Source: Microbacterium sp.
GTDB taxonomy: Bacteria; Actinomycetota; Actinomycetes; Actinomycetales; Microbacteriaceae
Reading direction: 5' to 3'
NCBI GenBank assembly: GCA_029267645.1
Contig: JAJUIM010000121.1
Location: forward strand, 1 to 6,156
Length of the DNA stretch: 6,156 nt
The notes beneath the pieces are model-generated. The model did not search any database. It worked only from the letters and a program-made list of their open reading frames with translations, and had not been told where the DNA came from. This document shows, in pieces, positions 1 through 6,156 of the stretch (positions are counted from its first letter, which is position 1; each line of letters begins with the position of its first letter). A program made the position numbers and the translations under genes.

Positions 1-610
1 CGGCGGCGCGCTCGTGCTCGGCCGAGCGCGGCGAGGGCGCGTCGAGCGCCGCGCCCTCGATGAGCCGCGTCTCGATCACGCCGAGGCCCGCGTCGTGCGC
101 CCGGAGCTCGGCCGTCGGCACGTGCGGCGCGACGAGCGTGTGCCCCGCGCGCGCGGCGGCCGCCATCTGCGGCGAGTGCACCTTGACGATGACGCCGCAC
201 GCATCGCACCGTCCGACCCAGCGTCTGCCCGGCTTGTACACGAGCGGCCGGATCTCGGGGTGGCGTTCGCGCGCGGCCCGGATGCCCGGCAGCGCTCTGT
301 CGGCGCCGTCGGCGAAGACCCCGAGGCCGCGCGCCTCGTCGACCGCGTGTGCGAGGCCCGCGTCGAACGCCGCGCGCGCGTCCTTCGCGAGCTTGCCGTG
401 CGCGCCCGGCGGGTAGGCGACGACGCGGAAGCAGCGCCCGTCGCCCGTCCACACGGCCGAGACCGCCGAGGTGCCGGGCTTGAGGCGCACGTACCGCGCC
501 TCGGCGCCGGCGCCCGCGACGCCCGCGACGAGCGCGTCGGGTTCCCCCAGCACCGCGGCAAGCGCGGGGATTCCCCGGTGCGCCTCGATGAGCGCATCGT
601 CGTCACGCAT
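1..610 (-). CDS. Aminoglycoside-phosphotransferase/choline-kinase-like protein, N-terminal 203 residues (cut by the window edge)
   Basis: An open frame of 203 codons from ATG 610 to the left edge with no stop, so the C-terminal part is missing. A GGAGG at 617-621, 6 bases upstream, supports the start, which overlaps the exporter stop (ATGCGTGA). The visible part looks like the N-lobe of an APH/ChoK-like kinase. YKPGRRWVGR at 125-134 is followed by VIVKVHS at 140-146, where Lys143 sits like the ATP-binding strand-3 lysine, and then VIETRLIEGAALD at 178-190, which resembles the hinge. An earlier related segment, YVRLKPGTSAVSAV at 40-53 with FRVVAYPPG at 61-69, looks like a second, degenerate copy lacking the lysine. 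The catalytic loop and metal-binding Asp would lie outside the window, so activity cannot be judged. A Cys-x2-Cys (135, 138) is present. Likely role: phosphorylation of a sugar or of the operon's product. Kinase assignment is moderate; the reading frame is secure. Confidence 0.8.
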   Translation of the reverse strand, partial: MRDDDALIEAHRGIPALAAVLGEPDALVAGVAGAGAEARYVRLKPGTSAVSAVWTGDGRCFRVVAYPPGAHGKLAKDARAAFDAGLAHAVDEARGLGVFADGADRALPGIRAARERHPEIRPLVYKPGRRWVGRCDACGVIVKVHSPQMAAAARAGHTLVAPHVPTAELRAHDAGLGVIETRLIEGAALDAPSPRSAEHERAA

Positions 611-2393
611 GCTGCGCCTCCGTCTCGGCGCCGTTCAGGATGCTCAGCCGCGAGCCGGGGCGGGCGAGGAGCTCGGCGGGCGTGCCCTGTTCGACGATCT
701 CGCCCCGCTCGAGGATCACGACGCGGTCGGCTGCGAGCGCATCTTCGATCGCGTGCGTGATGACGATCGTCGTGCGCCCCGCCGTGAGGCGGTCGAGCGC
801 CTGGCGCACGGCGCCGGACGACGACGCGTCGAGGCCCGTCGTCGCCTCGTCGAGGATCACGATGCGCGCGTCGCGCAGGATCGCGCGGGCGATCGCGATC
901 CGCTGGCGCTGGCCGCCCGAGAGCGTGTCGCCGCGCTCGCCGACGATCGTGTCGAGCCCGTCCGGCAGGCGCGAGGCGAACTCCGTGACGTTGGCGATGT
1001 CGGCCGCCCACTCGACGTGCTCGTCCGTCGCGGTCTCGCGGCCCATGCGGATGTTCTCGCGGATGGATCCCGCGAACAGCACCGACTCCTGCAGCACGAT
1101 CGAGACGTTGCCGCGCAGCGAGGCGACCGTGTAGTCGCGGATGTCACGCCCGTCGATCTCGACGCGGCCCGCGACGGGATCCTGCAGGCGCAGCAGCAGC
1201 GAGGCGAGCGTCGACTTGCCCGAGCCCGAGTGGCCGACGAAGGCGACCGTCTGCCCCGGCTCGATCTCGAGGTCGACGCCCCGCAGCGCGAGCTGCGAGT
1301 CGTCGGCGTACGAGGCCGAGACGGCGCGGTAGGCGATCGCGCCGCGCGCGCGGCCGAGGGGCACGGCGCCGTCGGCGTCGCGGATGTCGTGCGCGCGGCC
1401 CATGAGGTCGAGGATCCGCTCGCCCGACGCGGCCGCCTTCGCGATGCGCCCCGTGTACTTCGCGAGGTCGCGCATGGGCTTGAATGCGCCCTTGAGGTAC
1501 TGCACGAAGATCACGAGGTCGCCCGGCGTGAGGTGGCCGTTCAGCACGCTGAAGCCGCCCACGAGCAGCACGGCGCCCGTCGCGATGCCGACGAGCACGT
1601 CGGTCCACCGCTCGAGCGCCGCCGACAGGCGGGTGGCCTTGACGCCCTCCGTGAGCTCGCGCGCGTTCGAGTCGGCGAAGCTGCGCTCGAGGCTCGACTC
1701 GAGCGTGTAGGCCTGCACGACCTTGATGGCGCCGAACGACTCGCCCGCCGCGCCCGCGATGTCGCCCTCGCGGGCCCGCTGCACGCGGGACGCGCGCGTG
1801 ATCCGCTTCGATGCGCGCCGCGTGTGCAGGAGGAAGATCGGGACGGCCGCGACGATCACGAGGCCGAGGCGCCAGTCGAGCACGAGCATGACGGCGAACA
1901 TCGCCACGAGCGTGACGCAGTTGCCGATGAGCGGCATGGCCGCCGTCACGGCGACGTCGCGCAGCCGTCCGATGTCGCTCACGAGCCTGCTGATGAGGTC
2001 GCCCGCTCGGCTCGTCGAGTGGAACCGCAGCGAGAGGCGCAGGGCGTGCGCGTACACCTCGGCGCGCACGGCCGTCATGGTGCGCGTGCCCGCGAGCGCG
2101 AAGCACAGCGTCATGAGGTACGACGCGAGGGCCCGCAGCGCGGCCGCGCCGACGACGCCGATCGCGCAGGCGATGAGGAGCGTCGGGATCTGCGGATCCG
2201 ACGCGGCGTTCGGCAGCACGACGGCGTCGATCACGAACTTCAGGGGCCACGGCTCGAGGATCCGGAAGGCGACCTCGGCGAACATGGCGACGAAGCCGCC
2301 CGCGACGAGACCGCGGTGCGGTCTGAGGAAGGGGCGGAGGAACCGGCCGAGGCGCCGCAGCGAGCGCGTCTCGGTCGTGCGATCGGCGCTCAT
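603..2393 (-). CDS. ABC exporter half-transporter, fused permease and ATPase (MsbA-like architecture)
   Basis: A 596-residue inner-membrane exporter subunit that should work as a homodimer, since no partner half-transporter is present in the window. The membrane domain covers about residues 25-310, with hydrophobic segments near 29-50, 71-98, 153-172, 176-190, 265-284 and a weaker one near 291-305. The ATPase domain is complete and looks active: A-loop Tyr362, Walker A GHSGSGKS at 387-394, Q-loop Gln435 in VLQES, signature LSGGQRQR at 491-498, Walker B IVILDEATTGLD at 511-522 with catalytic Glu516, and switch His547. The start at 2393 is fixed by the ATGA overlap with the upstream glycosyltransferase, with only a weak G-rich site before it. 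The C-terminal end overlaps the kinase gene by 8 bases. The architecture fits lipid, glycolipid, peptide or small-molecule export. Position directly after three glycosyltransferases suggests that the glycosylated product is the cargo, which is inference. Confidence 0.95.
   Translation of the reverse strand: MSADRTTETRSLRRLGRFLRPFLRPHRGLVAGGFVAMFAEVAFRILEPWPLKFVIDAVVLPNAASDPQIPTLLIACAIGVVGAAALRALASYLMTLCFALAGTRTMTAVRAEVYAHALRLSLRFHSTSRAGDLISRLVSDIGRLRDVAVTAAMPLIGNCVTLVAMFAVMLVLDWRLGLVIVAAVPIFLLHTRRASKRITRASRVQRAREGDIAGAAGESFGAIKVVQAYTLESSLERSFADSNARELTEGVKATRLSAALERWTDVLVGIATGAVLLVGGFSVLNGHLTPGDLVIFVQYLKGAFKPMRDLAKYTGRIAKAAASGERILDLMGRAHDIRDADGAVPLGRARGAIAYRAVSASYADDSQLALRGVDLEIEPGQTVAFVGHSGSGKSTLASLLLRLQDPVAGRVEIDGRDIRDYTVASLRGNVSIVLQESVLFAGSIRENIRMGRETATDEHVEWAADIANVTEFASRLPDGLDTIVGERGDTLSGGQRQRIAIARAILRDARIVILDEATTGLDASSSGAVRQALDRLTAGRTTIVITHAIEDALAADRVVILERGEIVEQGTPAELLARPGSRLSILNGAETEAQHA
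617..621 (-). promoter_or_regulatory. Ribosome binding site of the kinase-like gene
   Basis: GGAGG lies 6 bases upstream of ATG 610, inside the end of the exporter gene. It favours this ATG over the nearby GTG at 606, which is in a different frame. Confidence 0.7.
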
Positions 2394-3589
2394 GCGCGCA
2401 CCCCCGCCTGCGAGAGCGCGAGGCCCACGGCTGCGAACGTGCGCTCCACGATATGGCGCCACGTGCGCGTCGCCTCGACCTCGGCGCGCGCCGCCCGGCC
2501 CATCGCGCGGCGACGCTCGGGGTCGCCCGCGAGCGCGAGCAGCGCCTCGGCGAGGCGGACGGCGTCGGATCCCGGCACGAGCACGCCCGTGCGCCCGTCG
2601 TCGACGAGCGCGGGCAGCTGGCCGACGCGCGAGGCGACGACCGCGAGGCCCGCGGCCATGTACTCGATGACCTTGAGCGGCGAGAAGTACGCCTCCTCGT
2701 CGCCCGCGGGGTACGGGGCGACCGCCACGTGGAGACCCGCGAGGTGGGCCGGCACGGCGTCGGGTTCCACGGCGCCCGTGAAGACCACGCGATCCCGGAT
2801 CGCGAGGCGGCGCGCGCGGCGCTCGAGCTCGGCGCGCTCGGGGCCGTCCCCGACCAGCACGAGGCGGGCGTCGGGGCGGGCCGCCGCGACGAGGTCGAAC
2901 GCATCGATGAGGATCTCTGTGCCGTGCCACGGCTTGAGCGTGCCGACGAAGCCGATCGTGAACGGCTCGTCGTCGCGCGCCGCGGGCGCCGAGAACCGCT
3001 CGGGGTCGACACCGTTGGGCTCGACCGCGAGCCGGGCGCCGGGGGCGACTGCGCGGGCCCAGGCGGCGACCGGCTCCGATACGCACACGGCGACGGTCGC
3101 CGCCTCGAGCACGCGGCGGGCGTTCTCGTCGGCCTCCGCCGCATGGACGAGGCCGCGGTGGCGGGCCTGCTCGATCGGCAGCGGCGCGTTGACCTCGAGC
3201 ACGAAAGGCAGTGCGCGCGCGAGGGCGAAGTCGGCGCCCGCCCGGCTGAAGAGCGCGTACCGCTCGTAGACGGCGTCGAACGGTCGCTCGGTGTCGGCGG
3301 CTTCGAGCGCGCGCCGCACGTCGGCGTCGCCGTCGATGAGGAGCCGCTCGCGGTCCTCGGGGCGCGAGGCCGCGGGGCGACCGGCGTCATGGATCCGCAG
3401 GCGTTCGTCGCGGATCGCCTCGGCGAGCGGGCCGCGCGCGGATGCTGCGTCGCCCGGGCGGCGGCAGAAGAGCTCGACCTCGTGGCCGTGGCGGAGCAGC
3501 ACCGTGACGACGGCCTGCACGTGCACCGAGGCGCCCTTCGTGCCGAAGACGGGGATGCCGGGGTCGGCGAGGACGAAGGCGATGCGCAT
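2390..3589 (-). CDS. GT4-type glycosyltransferase (second, distinct)
   Basis: A 399-residue GT-B glycosyltransferase clearly different from its upstream neighbour, so it probably makes another linkage in the same product. The N-terminal domain has VLADPGIPVFGTKGASVHVQ (6-25), a substrate-loop pattern seen in many GT4 enzymes, then YERY at 108-111 and EVNAPL at 132-137. The C-terminal donor domain shows VEPNGVD at 189-195, GFVGTLKPWHG at 213-223, LVGDGPER at 245-252 and YFSPLKVIEYMAAG at 301-314. In this last motif Glu309 fills the second position of EX7E and Tyr301 the first, as in the SPLK subgroup. No membrane segment or signal peptide is seen. The ATG at 3589 uses the last base of the preceding TGA (TGATG). 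Only a weak GGCGGTGG-type binding site precedes it, so translation probably depends on ribosomes finishing the upstream gene. The stop overlaps the ABC exporter start in an ATGA. Substrates unknown. Confidence 0.92.
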   Translation of the reverse strand: MRIAFVLADPGIPVFGTKGASVHVQAVVTVLLRHGHEVELFCRRPGDAASARGPLAEAIRDERLRIHDAGRPAASRPEDRERLLIDGDADVRRALEAADTERPFDAVYERYALFSRAGADFALARALPFVLEVNAPLPIEQARHRGLVHAAEADENARRVLEAATVAVCVSEPVAAWARAVAPGARLAVEPNGVDPERFSAPAARDDEPFTIGFVGTLKPWHGTEILIDAFDLVAAARPDARLVLVGDGPERAELERRARRLAIRDRVVFTGAVEPDAVPAHLAGLHVAVAPYPAGDEEAYFSPLKVIEYMAAGLAVVASRVGQLPALVDDGRTGVLVPGSDAVRLAEALLALAGDPERRRAMGRAARAEVEATRTWRHIVERTFAAVGLALSQAGVRA

Positions 3590-4812
3590 CACGCCACCGC
3601 CTCGAAGGACAGGCGGGCCTCGGCGAGGCGCTCGAGCGCCGCCGCCTGGCGGTCGGACGCGAACTCGCGCTCGACGAGGGCGCGCGCCCGGCGGGCGAGC
3701 GTCGCGCGGAGGTCGGGGTGCGCGAGCAGCGCCTCGATCGCACCTGCGAGGCGCGCGGGATCGTGCTGCGGCACCTCGATGCCCGTCGATCCGTCGATGA
3801 CCGCCTCGGTGATGCCCGTCACGTCGGTCGAGACGCACGGTGTGCCGAGCGCCATCGCCTCGAGCAGCACGGTCGGCAGCCCGTCGGCGTTGCCGTCGGA
3901 GCCGACGACGCACGGCGCGACGAACACCGTGCCCCGCGCGACCTCCTCGCGCACCTCCTCCTGCGGGAGGGGGCCCGTGAGCTCGACGAGGTCGGCGACA
4001 CCGCGCTCGAGGATCCGCAGCGACAGCGCCTCCTCGAGCGGCCCGCCGCCGACGATGCGGCACGGGACGTCCCGGCCGCGGGCGCGCAGCAGCGCGATCG
4101 CGTCGACGAGGTCGGCGAAGCCCTTCTTCTCGACGAGGCGCCCGACCGCGACGACGGAGAAGGCGTCGCCGCGGCGCAGGTCGGCGTCGCGGAACGGGAA
4201 GGCGTCGAGGTCGATGCCGTTGTAGACCCGCTCGACGGGCGTGAGCTGCGCCGACGGGTACCGCTGCTCGATGTGGCGCACGTTGAAGTCGGACACCGTC
4301 ACGACATGGCTCGCGCCCGCGATCTTGCGGTCGACGTCGACGGGGTCGACGCTCTCGTGGAAGAGGTCCTTCGCGTGCGCGGTGAAGGAGTACGGGATCC
4401 CCGTCAGCAGCGACGCGAGGCGCGCGACGGTCGTCGCCATGCTCGCGAAGTGGGCGTGCAGGCGCGTCACGCCGTCGGCGAGCGCGCGGTCCGCGACCTC
4501 GATGGCCTGCAGCGCGTCGTCGACCTCGGCGTCGAGCAGCTCGTCGATCGCGCGCGAGAAGCCCGGGAGGGCGGAACCGCGGCGCAACACGTCCCACACC
4601 GTCTCGCGCTCGCGAGCGCGCGGGATGTAGGCGACGGGCGCCGTGACCTGCGCGAGCATGCCGTGGAACCGCGGATCTGCGGGCGGCCGCAGCGAGTAGA
4701 TGCGCAGGTCGGCGCCGCGGCGCTCGCGCGCGAGGATCTCGGTCACGACGAAGGTCTCGGAGAAACGGGGATACATCTTCAGCACGTACGCCGTGCGCTC
4801 ATTCGCGGTCAT
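3589..4812 (-). CDS. GT4-type glycosyltransferase, WcaL/ExoL-like
   Basis: A 407-residue retaining-type GT-B glycosyltransferase, probably cytoplasmic or loosely membrane-associated. The opening YVLKMYPRFSETFVVTEI (residues 9-26) is typical of the exopolysaccharide glycosyltransferases that include colanic-acid WcaL. Next come LHAHFAS at 118-124, FTAHAKDLF at 143-151, TVSDFN at 172-177 and VYNGIDLDAF at 196-205. The C-terminal donor domain follows, with VGRLVEKKGF at 223-232, the GGGP turn at 255-258, and DGLPTVLLEAMALG at 310-323 as the EX7E-like catalytic/donor motif. The first acidic residue of that motif is Asp310 rather than Glu; Glu318 is kept. Length is normal for the family. AAGGAG sits 8 bases before the start, and the start overlaps the stop of the preceding gene (ATGA). 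The stop shares one base with the next start (TGATG). Expected to add one sugar of an extracellular glycan; the sugar cannot be told from sequence. Confidence 0.92.
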   Translation of the reverse strand: MTANERTAYVLKMYPRFSETFVVTEILARERRGADLRIYSLRPPADPRFHGMLAQVTAPVAYIPRARERETVWDVLRRGSALPGFSRAIDELLDAEVDDALQAIEVADRALADGVTRLHAHFASMATTVARLASLLTGIPYSFTAHAKDLFHESVDPVDVDRKIAGASHVVTVSDFNVRHIEQRYPSAQLTPVERVYNGIDLDAFPFRDADLRRGDAFSVVAVGRLVEKKGFADLVDAIALLRARGRDVPCRIVGGGPLEEALSLRILERGVADLVELTGPLPQEEVREEVARGTVFVAPCVVGSDGNADGLPTVLLEAMALGTPCVSTDVTGITEAVIDGSTGIEVPQHDPARLAGAIEALLAHPDLRATLARRARALVEREFASDRQAAALERLAEARLSFEAVA

Positions 4813-6029
4813 CGGAGGGTCTCCTTGCGGGCGGCCGGCGCCTCGGCGAGCGCGCGGAACAGGTCGGGAAGTCGGTCGAGGCCGTCGAGGTCGACGCCTG
4901 CGGGCTGCGGCGCGGGCGCGCAGACCGCGCGCGCGAGCCAGGCGCCAACGGCGCCGGGCGTGAGCGCGCGGGGCTCGAGCACGCTGACGGCGCCGCGATC
5001 CGCGAGCGCGCGGGCGCGGATGAGCTGCTCGCGGCGCGGCGTCACGCGCGGGACGACGAGCATGGGGGTGCGGGCCGCCATCGCCTCGCACACGGTGTTG
5101 TAACCGCCCATGCCGACGACCGCGGAGGCCCGCGCGACGAGGCCCGCGGCGCCGTCGACGACCTCCCGCACGACGAGGTCGTCGCGGCCCGCCGCAATGC
5201 GCGCGATGCGCCGGCGATCGGCGGCGGGCATCTGCGGGCCCGTGACGAGCAGGCCCGTGTGCCCCGCAGGCAACGGCGCCTCGGCGAAGGCGCGGGCCAC
5301 GTGCGCGCCGTCCGCGCCGCCGCCCACCGTCGCGAGCACGAAGGGCTCGCGCACGTCGACCTCGGGCGCATCGGGCGTGCGGCCGTGAGCGAGGTAGCCC
5401 GTGTAGACCACCCGGTCGCGCAAGCGGTGCGGCACCGGCAGGCCCGCGAGCGGGTCGTGCACGCCGCGGTCGCCGTACACCCACACGGCGTCGTACCAGC
5501 GGGCAAGCGCCATGGCCGTGCCCTCGCGATCCCACTCTTCGGCCGAGACGGCCGGGTCGTCGAGCACGTCGCGCACGCCCAGGACGATGCGGGTGCCGCG
5601 CGAGGCGATGAGGTCGAGCGCGGGCTCGAGCTCGCCGCCGAGGCCGCAGGCGTGCTTGTCGACGATGAGCACGTCGGGGCGGAATGCGTCGAGGCTCGCG
5701 CGGAGGATCGCGGAGCGGATCGCCCCCAGGTGGCGCGCGTCGATCGACAGGTGGCGCGCGCCGTAGGCGCCGTCGGCGCCCTTCTCGACGCCGGGCAGCG
5801 ACACGAGGTCGCATCCCGGGGGCTGCTCCGCGACGACCGCGCCGGGTGCGCTCGTGAGGAGGAGGGTGTCGGGGGCGTCCGCGACGCCGCTCAGCGTCCG
5901 GGCGATCGCGAGGTTGCGGCGGATGTGGCCGAGCCCCATCGCGTCGTGCGAGTAGAGCGCGACGCGCAGCGTCCGCGTCGCGGGTTCCGGCACCCGCTGC
6001 GCCGGAGCGGTGTCCACCGTCATGGTCAT
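4809..6029 (-). CDS. Predicted glycosyltransferase, MurG/GT28-like (COG4671 type), first gene of the operon
   Basis: A 406-residue GT-B-fold glycosyltransferase-like protein, expected to move a sugar from a nucleotide donor to an unknown acceptor in the cytoplasm. Visible motifs: YSHDAMGLGHIRRN at residues 26-39, the N-terminal glycine-rich acceptor-side loop seen in MurG-like and COG4671 proteins; DKHACGLGGEL at 124-134; TVGGGADG at 234-241, opening the C-terminal domain; GMGGYNTVCEAM at 306-317, resembling the MurG donor-site loop; and VPR...PRREQLIRAR at 326-340. There is no signal peptide or obvious membrane helix. The start at 6029 is chosen because AGGAGG lies 4 bases upstream; a second ATG two codons in (6023) is 10 bases from it and equally possible. 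An upstream in-frame ATG at 6080 has no ribosome binding site. The stop overlaps the next gene in an ATGA. Family placement is fairly secure; donor and acceptor are unknown. Diacylglycerol- or macrolide-type glycosyltransferases share this fold and cannot be excluded. Confidence 0.85.
   Translation of the reverse strand: MTMTVDTAPAQRVPEPATRTLRVALYSHDAMGLGHIRRNLAIARTLSGVADAPDTLLLTSAPGAVVAEQPPGCDLVSLPGVEKGADGAYGARHLSIDARHLGAIRSAILRASLDAFRPDVLIVDKHACGLGGELEPALDLIASRGTRIVLGVRDVLDDPAVSAEEWDREGTAMALARWYDAVWVYGDRGVHDPLAGLPVPHRLRDRVVYTGYLAHGRTPDAPEVDVREPFVLATVGGGADGAHVARAFAEAPLPAGHTGLLVTGPQMPAADRRRIARIAAGRDDLVVREVVDGAAGLVARASAVVGMGGYNTVCEAMAARTPMLVVPRVTPRREQLIRARALADRGAVSVLEPRALTPGAVGAWLARAVCAPAPQPAGVDLDGLDRLPDLFRALAEAPAARKETLR
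4821..4826 (-). promoter_or_regulatory. Ribosome binding site of the first GT4 gene
   Basis: AAGGAG lies 8 bases upstream of ATG 4812, inside the last codons of gene 1. It confirms this start within a reading frame that stays open much further upstream. Confidence 0.75.
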
Positions 6030-6033
6030 GAGT

Positions 6034-6039
6034 CCTCCT
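6034..6039 (-). promoter_or_regulatory. Ribosome binding site of gene 1
   Basis: A perfect AGGAGG core is read on the minus strand, 4 bases before ATG 6029 and 10 bases before ATG 6023. It excludes the longer start at 6080 but does not decide between the two nearby ATGs. It is the strongest binding site in the operon, as expected for the first gene. Confidence 0.8.
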
Positions 6040-6077
6040 GGAGCTCGTGTTCGTCGAGTACGACTCTGTCGGCCCGG

Positions 6078-6106
6078 CATGAGACGGCTGTGACCCGTTC
6101 ATGAGA
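6078..6106. repeat. Direct repeat CATGAGA, two copies 22 bp apart
   Basis: CATGAGA occurs at 6078-6084 and 6100-6106 on the plus strand, each preceded by a similar CCCG-containing flank. The 22-bp period is close to two helical turns, which would place both copies on the same face of DNA. It lies 49-77 bp upstream of gene 1, where an operator is plausible. Two 7-bp copies are weak evidence alone. Confidence 0.3.
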
Positions 6107-6156
6107 GAGCGTTTAGGAGGCGTTCACCGTCCCGACACGACGAAGGCGCCGCCCCG

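Larger units (their letters stand above)
6030..6156 (-). promoter_or_regulatory. Upstream leader and probable promoter region of the operon
   Basis: These 127 bases before gene 1 are the only non-coding stretch in the window and should hold the operon promoter if it lies in view. I find no convincing -35/-10 pair on the minus strand, so no promoter is placed. The segment is somewhat less GC-rich than the genes, notably near 6098-6126, and contains short direct repeats described separately. The promoter could also lie beyond the right edge. Confidence 0.4.

Noticed and set aside
604..606. GTG start overlapping the exporter stop as GTGA
   Set aside because: Its frame gives an Arg/Ser-rich translation without motifs. 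ATG 610 in the neighbouring frame has a GGAGG and yields the kinase-like N-lobe.
471..3269. A 932-codon open frame on the plus strand across the exporter and glycosyltransferase genes
   Set aside because: Its composition is Arg/Ala/Asp/Glu-rich with no domain motifs. It is the antisense shadow of GC-rich genes whose minus-strand frames carry full family motifs.
2453..5103. Long plus-strand open frames (2453-4225 and 3718-5103)
   Set aside because: Low-complexity, charge-rich translations opposite well-supported glycosyltransferase genes; no binding sites or motifs, so treated as GC-driven shadows.
6030..6080. A 17-residue N-terminal extension of gene 1 from ATG 6080
   Set aside because: No binding site precedes it, the residues look like untranslated leader, and AGGAGG sits just before ATG 6029.
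4813..6102. An upstream extension of the first GT4 gene, whose frame stays open to ATG 6102
   Set aside because: The extension translates to Arg/Pro-rich sequence overlapping gene 1. The true start at 4812 has AAGGAG and an ATGA overlap, and the family's N-terminal motif begins right after it.
6115..6120. AGGAGG on the plus strand, possibly a binding site for a divergent gene
   Set aside because: No ATG, GTG or TTG follows at a usable distance inside the window, so no gene can be attached.
6124..6156. Possible last 10 codons of an upstream minus-strand gene ending in TGA at 6126-6124
   Set aside because: The frame is open from the right edge and reads RGGAFVVSGR, but ten codons are too few to call a gene. 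Sequence beyond 6156 would settle it.

Overview
The window (6,156 bp) is very GC-rich, and codon third positions in the genes are almost all G or C. With AGGAGG-type ribosome binding sites and tightly packed overlapping genes, this suggests a high-GC actinobacterium. A Microbacteriaceae-like genome is my best guess, but it is inference and no marker gene here settles it.

All convincing genes are on the minus strand and form one operon read from right to left. In transcription order: (1) 6029-4809, a MurG/GT28-like predicted glycosyltransferase of the COG4671 type; (2) 4812-3589, a GT4-type glycosyltransferase of the WcaL/ExoL-like kind; (3) 3589-2390, a second, different GT4-type glycosyltransferase; (4) 2393-603, a complete half-size ABC exporter with fused membrane and ATPase domains; (5) 610 to the left edge, the first 203 residues of an aminoglycoside-phosphotransferase/choline-kinase-like protein, cut off by the window. 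Every adjacent pair overlaps, by 4, 1, 4 and 8 bases, so the five genes are almost certainly co-transcribed and translationally coupled. The only non-coding stretch is 6030-6156. It carries the ribosome binding site of gene 1 and some short direct repeats that could be operator sites.

Functionally the set looks like a small dedicated pathway. Three cytoplasmic glycosyltransferases would build a glycan or decorate a lipid or small molecule, the ABC exporter would move the product across the membrane, and the kinase-like protein would phosphorylate a sugar, the product or a precursor. I do not recognise a characterised system with exactly this composition, and the product cannot be named from sequence. 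The most distinctive element is the kinase-like protein, which shows two copies of a lysine-proline-glycine N-lobe-like motif 82 residues apart. No tRNA, rRNA, CRISPR array, insertion sequence or terminator is seen.
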